Of a stretch of DNA of 64,000 nucleotides, positions 54,874-64,000 are shown one piece after another. Source of the stretch: Letharia columbiana. Its lineage: Eukaryota; Ascomycota; Lecanoromycetes; Lecanorales; Parmeliaceae. Each line of letters begins with the position of its first letter. Position 1 is the stretch's first letter. Location of the stretch: the NCBI RefSeq assembly GCF_014066305.1, contig NW_023501042.1:868001-932000 (forward strand). Reading direction: 5' to 3'. Both the position numbers and the translations under genes were made by a program. The notes below the pieces were generated by a model. The model was not told where the DNA came from, did no database searches, and saw only the letters and a list, made by a program, of their open reading frames with translations.

Positions 54874-55278
54874 TATCTGAGGACTATGGGACATGATGTC
54901 ATGTACAGAAGGAGCGCTCTGGGATGACGTCGTGAAGGTAAAGAGACTAGCTGATGGATTGGAAATGTGGCATAAATCCCCCTTCGTTTCACGTGATACT
55001 TAAGACAGCGGAAGAGCACAATGCTGGATATAGTCAACAGTTTCTCATCGTGTCAAGTCCCATGCAGCGAGTTTTCATACCTCTCGAATGTCACAAGGGT
55101 TGCTATTGGGATAGGTGTCAAAGAAATGACAGTCGAGACAATACCAACCCTCAAACCTTCGACCAGAGCAGCATCAACGAGGAAGTTCCTAGGCTGTTTA
55201 GCGCTCTTTCTGGGGCCATTTCTGTCATGAGTGACCAACGCTACCGGGTCGATGCCCAAAAGCTACGTGAGTAGGGGT
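54874..55278. other. Convergent 3' intergenic region
   Basis: 405 bp between the F-BAR gene (+) and the small gene ending at 55279 (-). No gene is seen. Confidence 0.5.
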
Positions 55279-56077
55279 CTAGCGCTCCAGAATGTTACTT
55301 TCTTTGACAGCTTGCCTGCTATCCAGCCACCGTGACAGGTCCTCCCAAGGGCCACGGACAAGCACAACAGAAAACCTTGTCACACAGTTAACGAGCATAG
55401 CCCAATGTCTCTCCTCCGCTACCGTGTAGCAGCCAATAAAGTCATAGCCAACTGGCGGTCGATTGCGACCTGATCGTTCTTCTCCTCCAGCTCCCTTCTC
55501 ACCGCAGCTAGCACAACTTTCGCGGTGGCCAGCTCCCCGTTTCGCTTTCTCCGCCGCTTCCTTGGCCTTCCTTGCCTCCCTCTCCTTGGCTCTCATGTCT
55601 GCCCGCATCATCTTCTCCCTTGCGAAGTCAGCCTTGACCCACCCGTTTGCTGCCAACTCCAACCCTCGGAGCCAGTGCTCCCTCTTGTAAATTTCGCTCC
55701 AACGGCCGTCCTGGCCCCAGTCTCGTTTGTCCGGGCGATCCATCATGTCCACCCACCACCAGTTTCTCAGGCAATTCACCTCATTTTCCAATGCGGCGAT
55801 CTTCTGGTCATAGATGGCCCGGATACGGTGAGCAGGGGCAGGGCCTGAGATACGAAGGTGTGTCTCCTTCTTCTTCTTCATGTCAACTTTACACAGGTTA
55901 GTGGGGGACTGAACGGACGAATACCAACATACTGGTAGATTTGCGGATGCCGCTGGAGCCGGAAAAGGAAGAAACAGCAGATTCGGCGAGGGGCGGTGTA
56001 TTCGTTGGCAAGTTCGAAGCGACCGGGAAGGGGTGAGGGACCTCCAAGTCGTCCTTCCAGCCAGTTGTTGCTGCCAT
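55279..56077 (-). CDS. Small hypothetical protein with CxxC and charged helix
   Basis: A 250-residue protein I do not recognise. Exons are 56077-55933 and 55886-55279, with a 46-bp intron that has a CTAAC branch site; the junction reads GIRKSTIDMKKKKETHLRIS. The N-terminus (MAATTGWKDDLEVPHPFPVA ... NTPPLAESAVSSFSG) is Pro/Ser-rich. The middle has a helix (AHRIRAIYDQKIAALENEVN), a Trp-rich block (LRNWWWVDMMDRPDKRDWGQ), and a basic coiled segment (REKMMRADMRAKEREARKAK). Then comes a CASCGEKG motif; a single CxxC is too little to call a zinc site. Reading from an ATG further upstream (56115) in the second-exon frame without splicing is possible but gives a less natural N-terminus. Confidence 0.55.
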
Positions 56078-58136
56078 TTCGATGTTGTGATTGACCGTAA
56101 GAGGACAGTGTTCATGCACTCGACCAGCGAGCGGGATTTTATTAATGGGGTGACGAGATCAAAGAAGAATGTGCGTGGTGGGTGAGCAGTAGGATGTGGT
56201 TACGTTGATCATATAGGCAAGGCAAAAAAAAAAACGGACGAGCACTTACCTTTATATCTGACAAAAGCAAGATATTTGGGAATAGACAATAGGACAACAG
56301 ATCGTCAATACCAGGTCTCAATTGAGTGAATTTCCACTTTGTGATCAATTTGGAGATTTCGTCGCACCCACTTCGCCCGTCGTTCGGTTGGTTTTTAGCG
56401 GACCCCTATTGTCAAAACGTGCGCAACAATGCCTTTGAAAATGGCCCCTATTGAAACCCGGAGTTTGAACAATGCAACTCCTGAATTGTGTGAACATTCA
56501 CTCTTGATACGTAGACACCAAAAATGATCAACATTCGCAGAACGTTGCGGCTGCTACGAGAAATTTTTGAACGAGTGACATTTTCCTCCTCGTTAACTGT
56601 GTGACAAGGTTTTCTGTTGTCTGGCACTGTTTGCTTCGTACAAATCACGTATTCAGACCCTTCTGCTTGACCAAGTCCTGGAAGACCAAGAGCCCAGCAG
56701 AACAGGGGTGACTCGGTAATACACTGTTCGCCGCTGTTGCTTGTCGGATTTGAGGCGCCGCAGTGGTCGCTCTTTCTTGCTCTTCGCTTGATAGGGTATT
56801 GGTTGCTCTAGAATGGTGCAGTCATTGATCCCGTGCAAGTGTGATCAAATGATGGGTATAAATAGCCGTGAAAGCAATCTGAAGGAGAAGTACCGACCGC
56901 CATTTGCCCGCATTCACGGATCACCACCGGTCAAATTCGTGTCCATCGAGCTCCTTCGATGACTTAGTGAGCAATTGACTTAAAATCCTGCCAACATGTG
57001 CACGCCTTCGAAAGCATCAGTTAGTCGTACCACAGAGCCGCAGATGAAATAGTGACTTTTATATATAACATGGACGAATGGATTCTCCCCAGTCCATGCC
57101 TTGATTTATTTCACTCTGGAAGTCACCAATTGGCCTCCCCGAGAGCTGTTACCTATCTATTGTTATGCATCTCATAGCAAGCCTTCGACTGAGAGGATTA
57201 CGGCTTGAATTTTAGACGACGTGGCGGACAAATTAGGGCAGAACGCTCAGTCTCATCCTCGTCCTACGCATGAAGCTTCGGAGAAGGTTCTTTGTCGGGT
57301 GGACAATGTCAACTTGGTCCGCAAGACTTAACAGTAGGGGATGCTTGACTCTTAAAGTTTGAGCATGAGAATTAAAACCCCTTTCCAAGCGTCAATAGGT
57401 GTGATGAGATTTCCTGAGGGTTGACCAAGATATAGAACTCGTTACCAAACAAGTGACGGCAAACGCCCGGACTTGAATAATACAATCACCAAAGTCATGC
57501 CCAAGCTGTCTTAAGAGAAGACAGGATATCTGTGAAAGCGAATTATTCGGTAGGACGAAGCCGTGATTAATCGATATGGATGTCAGATCTAGCGAAGGAT
57601 TCTGTTTTGATGTCAATTACAGTCTTCATACCGGCCAGAACCGCTATTCCAGAAAAGTGAATTATCATCTCTGCAATCGTTCTCTATGGCAGGAGATTTC
57701 TGGAGTTCTCGATTAAAGCAAGTCAGTGGCCTTTGAGATCATCATGAGTTGACAAGCTTCCTAAATTGAAATCCCCTGAGCTGACAAGATGATCGTCGAA
57801 GGAGGTTTAGATCCCCATTCATTGACTTAACGAAGGTAAGAATACCTGCAGCATCGTCAAATTATCGAGGCCTTGTATCCTAGGAGCAAGCCACAAGGGT
57901 GTCATGATGAGGCAGCTTTGTGGGCAAATCTCAATTACAAGCTCTCGGGATCCGGGTGACAAATGGGTAATTGCCCGCTGATATTGCGCATGTAAGCGGT
58001 GGAAAGCCCAAATTACTCGTTTCGGAGTATTGATATCCCTCGAAACGTCATTGTGAATGGAGAGATACCGCCATGATGCCGCTTATTGAGCTGTGCTAGC
58101 CTTCAGACCGAACAACACGAAGGTTGGGGAGATTTA
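56078..58136. other. 2.1-kb gene-poor interval
   Basis: No gene is supported on either strand. Frames are under 80 codons. A short A-run lies at about 56225-56235. Composition is moderately AT-rich, and I see neither tandem nor inverted repeats. It is unusually long for this gene-dense window and could hold a decayed element or a non-coding transcript. Confidence 0.4.
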
Positions 58137-59777
58137 CTAAGCCACTTCGACGTCGCCTCTTTCGCCTGATTCCTCAAAGCATTGGTTCCAATACCCACCA
58201 GCTTGCGCAAAGCCGAGACTCTCGACGAATCTACCAAGCATACATCTGCCCAGTGTATCGCCTCCACAACTCTCCAAGGGCAGCACTCTCTCATTCACCA
58301 GCACCCTCACCATTTCTTCTTCCTCCCCATCACATTGCAACTTCTCAAAGTACGCCCGGGCCGCAAAAGGCACAGTCCAAGCGGCCGAATACCCGTGCAT
58401 TTCTTCCACAGTCATCGTATGAGTCGTGCTCAGAGGAAGGGTGCTGTTATACAGTCCTAGCGCCGCAAAGACGGCAGTCATGTCGTTATCGTGCCCGAAG
58501 TCTGCATACAGGCTCCTTCCCAGGGGGAAAGTATTGGGGTTTGTATCAAGCGTTCGATTGACACTCGTATGATCAACTACCGGCTTCCCCGTTAGGCGCG
58601 CAACAAGCTCATTGACGAATCCAACACCTTGCGTAGGTCCAAGCGGATTACCAGCGCCATAGCCATAGTATTTGCCCAGTGTTTGGTAGTAATCATACTG
58701 CTTCCACTCGGCTCGAGTGAAGAGAGCGCAGAAAGGAGATAGGTTGCTGGACGATGAAACCACCGTCTCGAATGGGCACAGGTCCATGATTAAAATTGTG
58801 TCTGTAAGGGTGAGGCTTGCGTTTGGAAGATTGGCGTTCAGACGTGCAGTGATCGATGGAGTAAATACGGAGGCATATGTGGCTTGAGCGGTGGAGCTAA
58901 TATTAGAGGTCTCGAAAGCGGTGCAAAGCCCGTGATCCAGGGTATTGTTCGAACCGTCAGCCTCGCTGATAACAGTCACACTATACGGGTACTCGTCATC
59001 CTGGGTTCCTCCAGCTGTCTTTTCACGATGAAACCCTTTGTTGAATTCTTGAGCGGAGTCAATGACACGCGGCTGACCCGAGGCTCTGACAAATGGTAGG
59101 GTGTTCTTGGCAAGATCTTCGTATCGATTAAAGAAAGCCCTCCCTGAATTTACTAGTTCTCGCTTTCCAAAGTCGGTGAGCTGGTCTGCGCCCAATGTGT
59201 AGCTGTAGTTGGCAAGGAAAGCAAAATCGCCTTGAAAGATCCTCACTTTGCTTTTGATTTTTCCGATGACTTGAGAATAAGCCAAGGTCTTTGACATGGT
59301 AGGATCTCGAGCCCCGTGCCTAGAAAGTACCTGTGCAAAGGCAACATGACAATGAGATGGTACGTCAGAAGAGATCTCGGATGGCACTTTGAAATATGGA
59401 GAATACTGTCCCCAAGCATGAGAAAGCTCTGGTTGACATTGGTAGCCCTCCAGAACGGAGTCACAACCCGCAGTCGCTCCAGATTCTCTGGAGAATCTAG
59501 ACTGTCAGAAATAACATCAAGAAGTTCAAGGATGATATACATACAGCATCCAGAGGGCTATGAAGCCTGCAGTAAGTGTAGCCAATGTCATGATGGTCGC
59601 AACTCCGGCCCCAATCCCGCGCTGTCGGAAAAGTGAACGGCATCTGCCCTGCCACCTTGTTGTCTTTCCGAACCCGCGAGAAAGGTCTTCTGATTCTCGG
59701 CCAGAAGCTAAGAGTGATTCCTCATCCTCCGGTACTGCCGACATCTTATGCCTCCAGCGCGAACGTCTTGCAGACAT
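58137..59777 (-). CDS. Membrane-anchored histidine acid phosphatase (phytase-like)
   Basis: A 533-residue phosphomonoesterase of histidine-phosphatase clade 2. Exons are 59777-59541 and 59501-58137. The N-terminal 55 residues are cytosolic-looking (MSARRSRWRHKMSAVPEDEE), then one hydrophobic segment (GAGVATIMTLATLTAGFIAL, about 56-78) acts as a signal anchor, giving a type II topology. The catalytic domain starts CDSVLEGYQCQPELSHAWGQ, as in fungal phytases. The phospho-acceptor motif LSRHGARDPT is at about 138-147 (His141), and the proton-donor motif GHDNDM at about 415-420 (HD). Several NxT/S sites and Cys pairs fit an extracellular or lumenal domain. The intron between anchor and catalytic domain is only 39 bp if the in-phase GTATAT donor is used. 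Many fungal phytases are secreted rather than anchored. Substrate specificity is unknown. Confidence 0.85.
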
Positions 59778-60271
59778 GGGGTTTAGCCATCAGCGGATGC
59801 GCTTGTCGCCAACAAATGTCAACCAAGGAAGGATATGCTGTCATTTTCGAGACATCCATATAATCAGTCTGAGACACATCGAAGGTATCTCATCTCGATT
59901 TGCTTGTTTTTTTGTAGAGTTAACACATTACTTTGCTCCGCTGATACTGGCACCCAGGACACCAGAGATGTTACTTCTCTGATGGATGTCAAAAGAGACT
60001 AATCCAGAATGGGCATGGCACGCCGCCTCGAGTAAGACTTAGTACGGTACGGTAGGTAGGTAAGGTGGTAAGGTAGGTACAATCACTGCAATGCAGATCA
60101 CTAAATGGTGGCTACAAAAATTTCATTGATGAACATTATTCAGATGAACTAATCCCAGAGCTAAGTCTACCCTGCTATCACTATCGCAGGCTTGCCATCC
60201 TCAAAGAAGTGCCATCCATGTGTCCATCTTCTTCGCCCATTGAGCGCTGTCCTAATGCAACCGAATTATCA
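59778..60271. other. Phosphatase promoter / RING-CH 3' region
   Basis: 494 bp containing a GGTA-type microsatellite (about 60044-60080). No gene is seen. Confidence 0.5.
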
Positions 60272-61959
60272 TTACCTAGTTGCACCGGCCTTCTTCCCTT
60301 TCTTCGCATCATAATCGACCACCCTTCTCCTTTTGTGGTCCTGTGCCAATCTATACCTCGAGTATAGCATGAGCGTATCCTTCAACACAACGAACAAACA
60401 CCCTCCGACGATGCTCCTCCCAAAGCGAGACTGCAAGAAACCAGCTGGATATCGATCCCAGCGGCCTGGTGGTGTTGTCCAAGAACGAGGTAATGCTACT
60501 TGAAGCAGAGCACCCATGGCCGCAGAGATACTAGGGAAGAGTAGAGCACCCATGATGGTTTGAGGTAGAGAGAAGAAATTCAGGACGAGACCCTGTACCC
60601 CGTTCTGATTTTGGTGTTGGTGTTGATGTTGATGGTGGTGTAAACGCCGTTGTACATTTGGGACATGAGCTTGGTTACCTTCCGCAGGCCGATTCTGGTT
60701 CGGATTCTGATCTTGAACTCGGTCTTGACCTTGATTGGCGGGGCCCTGCTCTTCCTCCGGAGCGTTACCTGCTGGCTGCCCTTCTTCGTGGCCTTCCTCC
60801 TCTTCAACAATCTCGACCTGTAGATCAAGCCCGATGTCCATACCATCCTCGAATTCATTTGCTTGTTCTTGATTTTGTTCATGCTCTTCGTCTCCTTCAT
60901 GATCACCAGCTCGCGGTTGGATCTGCTTGATCCAAGCCTTCTCCCTCGGCGCACATACTCTGTCGTAGAATTCATTGTACGCCGCGCGAATGTAGGGTAA
61001 GATAGCCACGGTCATTGAAGCACTTGGTGGCCAAAGTGGGCCGTCCCGTTGCGGGCCAGTCGACGCAAAATAGAATATTGGCAGGATAGGTAAGAGGTTG
61101 TCAGCGTATCTGGTCCTCGCAGCTATGAGTGCGAGGGGAATAAAGGGCAGACCCAGGGCCCATCTGCTGTAGATACCGACGGCATTATCGATTCCTAACA
61201 AACGCTCGGCGTCCTCAGGGCCAAATAAAAGGTAGATGGTGCTAAACCCGTGCATCCGACATCCCGTGACTACCGTTCCAGCCCTAAATTCGGAGTCAGC
61301 CTTACTTCTTCGAGGCAAAGCCGAGTAACAAGACAGTTCGGAGAGGTGTCAAGGGTCTTCTGCATCCGGAATATGTCTTGCAACTCGAAGAGTCGTTCGG
61401 ATGAGGAAGAACGGGGTCCGAAGTGTACATACAAGGTGACGAAAGTGAAGGGCAAGATGAGTCGTGCAGCAGCGCGCTGCACTGCTCGCACACCTTCCAC
61501 AATAAGACTACGAGGCCGAGCTATGGTGATCTTGGCTTTGCACTGCGGGCATTCTATCTTCGGAGGGCCATAGCTCTTCCTGTTTTGTGGGGCTTCCAGG
61601 TCCGCCACAAAGTCCAGGAGGCACGACTCGTGAGCTGTCAGAGAACATGGACAAGGTGACCGCCACTCAGAAGAAGTTGGAGTATCTTCTGTCTCGTCCG
61701 CAAAGCATATCCAGCATTTTCGAGGTTCCTTATTTGATTCCGCTGTTTGTATTTTCGGCCTCGCTTGTTGCTTCGGCTGAGGCTCTGGCTCCGGAGAGGA
61801 TTCCGACGACGAGGGGTGGTTTAGTAGAACAGTTTGTGAGTCTTCCGAAGTCGTAGATTGAGGTATGCTTGATCTCCGGTGTTGTTGCGAGGATGAGGCT
61901 TCAGGCGACGATCGGCGCTGTTGGGAGGGCTGTTGGCGCTGAGGAGGTAGAGAGGTCAT
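60272..61959 (-). CDS. RING-CH (MARCH-type) membrane E3 ubiquitin ligase
   Basis: A 512-residue protein. Exons are 61959-61433 and 61283-60272; the 149-bp intron keeps frame through PFTFVTLAGTVVTGCRMHGF. The N-terminus is Gln/Ser/Pro-rich. The RING-CH finger is at about residues 81-145: CWICFADETED, CPCSLTAHESCLLDFV and ECPQCKAKI give the C4HC3 set. Hydrophobic segments follow (LILPFTFVTL, GFSTIYLLFG, RWALGLPFIPLALIA, LLPILPIFYFA). The linker is highly acidic and Asn/Gln-rich with a His/Gln run (HHHQHQHQHQNQN), then a further hydrophobic pair near GLVLNFFSLPQTIMGALLF. In fungi such ligases act in ER/endosomal membrane protein turnover. It is divergent from TFC6. Confidence 0.85.
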
Positions 61960-62477
61960 GACGAACCAAAGGAATAACTAGAGCGGCCAGAGTAGTATTC
62001 AAACCACGAGCACCGTTAACCGCTAACGAGCTTGCGAAGGACCAGTAAGTGAGCGAGTGAGTAGATTGATGACTCTGAGGCCTCCTGTCTGTTGCCTCAA
62101 TCCCTCAGAGTGCTCAGTCCGCTAAGCTCCTTCGGATTAGCACCTTCTGCTTACTACGGAAGGCTGCGAAGTCAGCGGACTACTCTAACCCAAAGAGGCT
62201 AAGCAAAGGGCCGCTAACCCGAAGAGGTTTAGCGATCTTGGCACGTCTGACGGACTGAGGGAACAACAACGACGAGGTCAGAGGCCAATTGAAGTGACCA
62301 TTCAATGCTTGCTAAATTATGAAAGTAACTCAAAGCCCAAGTCTATGCTTCAACGGTGGCTTTGAGCAAATTGCTGACTAGTCAACGCCGAAGCTCGAGT
62401 CTTATAACCCACGTAAACACAGAATGCGGCAAGAGAATCGGCGCTTTGTGATGAAGTAGAATATTGCACTTCAGGCT
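61960..62477. promoter_or_regulatory. Shared promoter, RING-CH / TFC6
   Basis: 518 bp between two divergent starts. Almost half of it is occupied by the palindromic element at 62072-62295, leaving about 110 and 180 bp on either side. Confidence 0.5.
62072..62295. repeat. ~220-bp imperfect palindrome with nested hairpins
   Basis: The left half and the reverse complement of the right half align along most of their length: CCGCTAAGCTCCTTCGGATT against TCGCTAAACCTCTTCGGGTT, both followed by AGC and CTTCTGCTTA or CTTTGCTTA. The outer parts share CCTC, GTTG, CCTCA and CAGA blocks. Identity is about 70-75 percent. Within it, three small hairpins of the form GCTAA-CCnnAAGAGG-TTAGC occur (about 62120-62142, 62183-62203, 62211-62234). 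It looks like a small palindromic MITE; no clear target duplication is seen. Confidence 0.6.
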
Positions 62478-64000
62478 ATGGCTCAAAATAATTCCGTCCG
62501 AAAGTCTGGCAGACAGCGAGTGCCCAACAAGAAATATACCGTCGATGCTTTTGAAGGCCTCGACATTGTTGAATTCGGATTCTGAGGAAGATCTTGAAGT
62601 ACTGCAGCAGCTGCAAGACTCAAAAAATGACCATGATTTTTTAGAAGACCATGTCGACGGCAACGAAGAGGAAGAGTCTCTCGCTGACGAAGTTTCTGAT
62701 GGCTCGGCGATCCTGACACCAGAGGAAGAGTATGAAGATGCCCAGTCATATGCAAGCTCGGATCCAGAAGAACGTGACCTTCGAAGTACTACCAAAGACC
62801 ATAAGCGAAAGCCAAGGGGTTACTCTTCCAATCAAGATGCTAACGTTCATTCTCGAGGTATGCTCGAGAATCCGACGAGAACTGACCATGACCGAAGCCG
62901 GGTCATGCTGTTTTCCGGCTCAGACGTCGAAGACATTTTGCATGTTGTCAATTCAAGAGACCAATGGGCTGCTGATCCCACACTACCATGCAGAGGGAAT
63001 ATGTGCCATTCAGTCTCGCACACCGACGAAAAGCGTCAGATGGAAGCAACGGTAGGTTGGGACTGGTACTATGACCACGGAGGTCGAAATTTGTTTGCTA
63101 AGAAGCAAAAAGTACCAGTGCTGAGCTCGGAAGAGGGTGTCGCTTATTTGCCTCCGACTACATCTAGCAGTCACAGCTTTCTTATGGGGCCTTACGGAAG
63201 ACAGAAGGTATTTACCCTACCACTGTCGCAAACCCTAAGCCTCGAGGAAGCATGGGACACTGATTTCGAATCGTCTGAACAATCTGGAGAAGAATTCAGA
63301 AACAGCAAGAGACGAAGGCTTGGCTGGATGTTGAATGTTGGTACCCGTGTAAGATGTCTAGATTGGGCCCCAAATCATTACGGTGATACACAGTATCTGG
63401 CATTGGCAGTTGCTGAAGCTTCGACCTCCACTCGCGCAACAACGCCAATCGAAGCTCCAGCATTCACACCCTCGTGTTCTGCTCCTTCGAGTGTTCAGAT
63501 ATGGTCGTTTGAATCCTCCAACAACACCATGGGTCCCACCCAACGACCTGAACTCAAACAGGTGTTATGTACCGAATGGGGAGAAATTACTCAACTTAGA
63601 TGGTGCCCTGTACCCAGGGCCAAGAGAGACGAAGACGCTCTTGGCAAGATCTCTATTGGGTTGCTCGCCGGTATTTGGGGTGACGGTTGCGCCAGGGTCT
63701 TGGACGTCCAGCTTGAAAAGGGGCAAGGGGCCAATACGAGCTACTGTAAGTTTCGCCGTGATCAATTGCTTGACGTACGTGGAATGGCTACCAACAATTC
63801 AAATACCAATAGTGAAGGTCCAGTCAGCAGTGTTCTCGGCCAGCTCGGGGCTTCTACCTCTCGCAGTTACAGAGCAAGAAGACGTCAGACCGGTCACCAC
63901 GTGCCTGACTTGGCTTTCGGCCACAGATCTTGCCATTGGATACTCCAATGGCGCCCTCGGAATCTACAATATCTACCCTCAAGTCCCCCATTCATCGCTA
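62478..64000 (+). CDS. TFC6: TFIIIC subunit Tfc6-like WD-repeat protein, partial, frame interrupted
   Basis: The N-terminal part of a TFIIIC (RNA polymerase III) beta-propeller subunit; the gene runs off the window. The start MAQNNSVRKSGRQRVPNKKY continues TVDAFEGLDI, a pattern I recall at the N-terminus of the family. An acidic region follows (LNSDSEEDLEVLQQLQ, GNEEEESLADE, ILTPEEEYEDAQSYASSDPE), then a WDWYYDHGG block and WD-repeat-like parts (VRCLDWAPNHYGDTQYLALA, SSVQIWSFES, ITQLRWCPV, LAGIWGDGCARVLDV). An intron at 63746-63812 joins to LKVQSAVFSA and SATDLAIGYSNGALGIYNIY. The frame before about 62567 and the frame after 62569 differ by one base (extra G near 62568) with no room for an intron. 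A start at 62545 would avoid the break but lose the conserved N-terminus. Confidence 0.7.

Overview
The window is nuclear DNA from a filamentous ascomycete (Pezizomycotina, probably a dothideomycete-like lineage; the class is inference). The evidence is short 40-80 bp introns with fungal donor and branch signals, intron-rich genes on both strands, and families limited to or typical of filamentous fungi: Zn2Cys6 regulators, DUF7707, DUF7820 and DUF7918 proteins, and an Akt2/MpaH-type peroxisomal hydrolase. I place 22 protein genes, most with resolved exons. I see no tRNA, rRNA, CRISPR array or biosynthetic cluster.

Layout. 0.2-3.7 kb: a three-domain regulator (SAM + HMG box + Zn2Cys6 + fungal-specific domain). 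6-13 kb: a GDS1-type winged-helix protein, an SR splicing factor and mitochondrial ETF-ubiquinone oxidoreductase. 13-20.5 kb: three minus-strand cell-biology genes, AIM21 (actin), TVP18 (Golgi membrane) and NTF2 (nuclear import). 21.5-27.7 kb: an HSL-type esterase, a HAD hydrolase and HMG-CoA synthase, the last two divergent. 28.8-36.5 kb: a DUF7820 membrane protein, a DUF7918 protein and a DUF7707 GPI-anchored secreted protein. 37-44 kb: an SR140-like U2 snRNP protein, an unrecognised conserved protein and an Akt2/MpaH-like hydrolase ending in SKL. 44-56 kb: NOT1 and an F-BAR/SH3 cytokinesis protein in divergent arrangement, then a small unknown gene. 58-64 kb: a membrane-anchored histidine acid phosphatase, a RING-CH E3 ligase and the 5' part of TFIIIC subunit TFC6, cut by the window end.

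Most genes are housekeeping genes that do not form one pathway. Several share a theme of RNA metabolism (SR protein, SR140, NOT1, TFIIIC) or cell cortex and trafficking (AIM21, F-BAR, TVP18, NTF2). Five divergent pairs share short promoters: HAD/HMGS, SR140/unknown, NOT1/F-BAR, RING-CH/TFC6, and loosely the small gene at 56 kb with upstream DNA.

Non-coding structure is concentrated in four places that look like non-autonomous mobile elements or palindromes: a 243-bp TIR element at 19.09-19.33 kb, a long hairpin at 23.44-23.58 kb, an 844-bp TIR element containing two degenerate ~270-bp subrepeats at 34.5-35.4 kb, and a ~220-bp imperfect palindrome in the RING-CH/TFC6 promoter. Three otherwise intact genes (GDS1-type, SR protein, TFC6) each carry a frame break of one extra base that no intron explains. 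A ~220-bp poly-A/poly-T tract near 42.1 kb looks artefactual.
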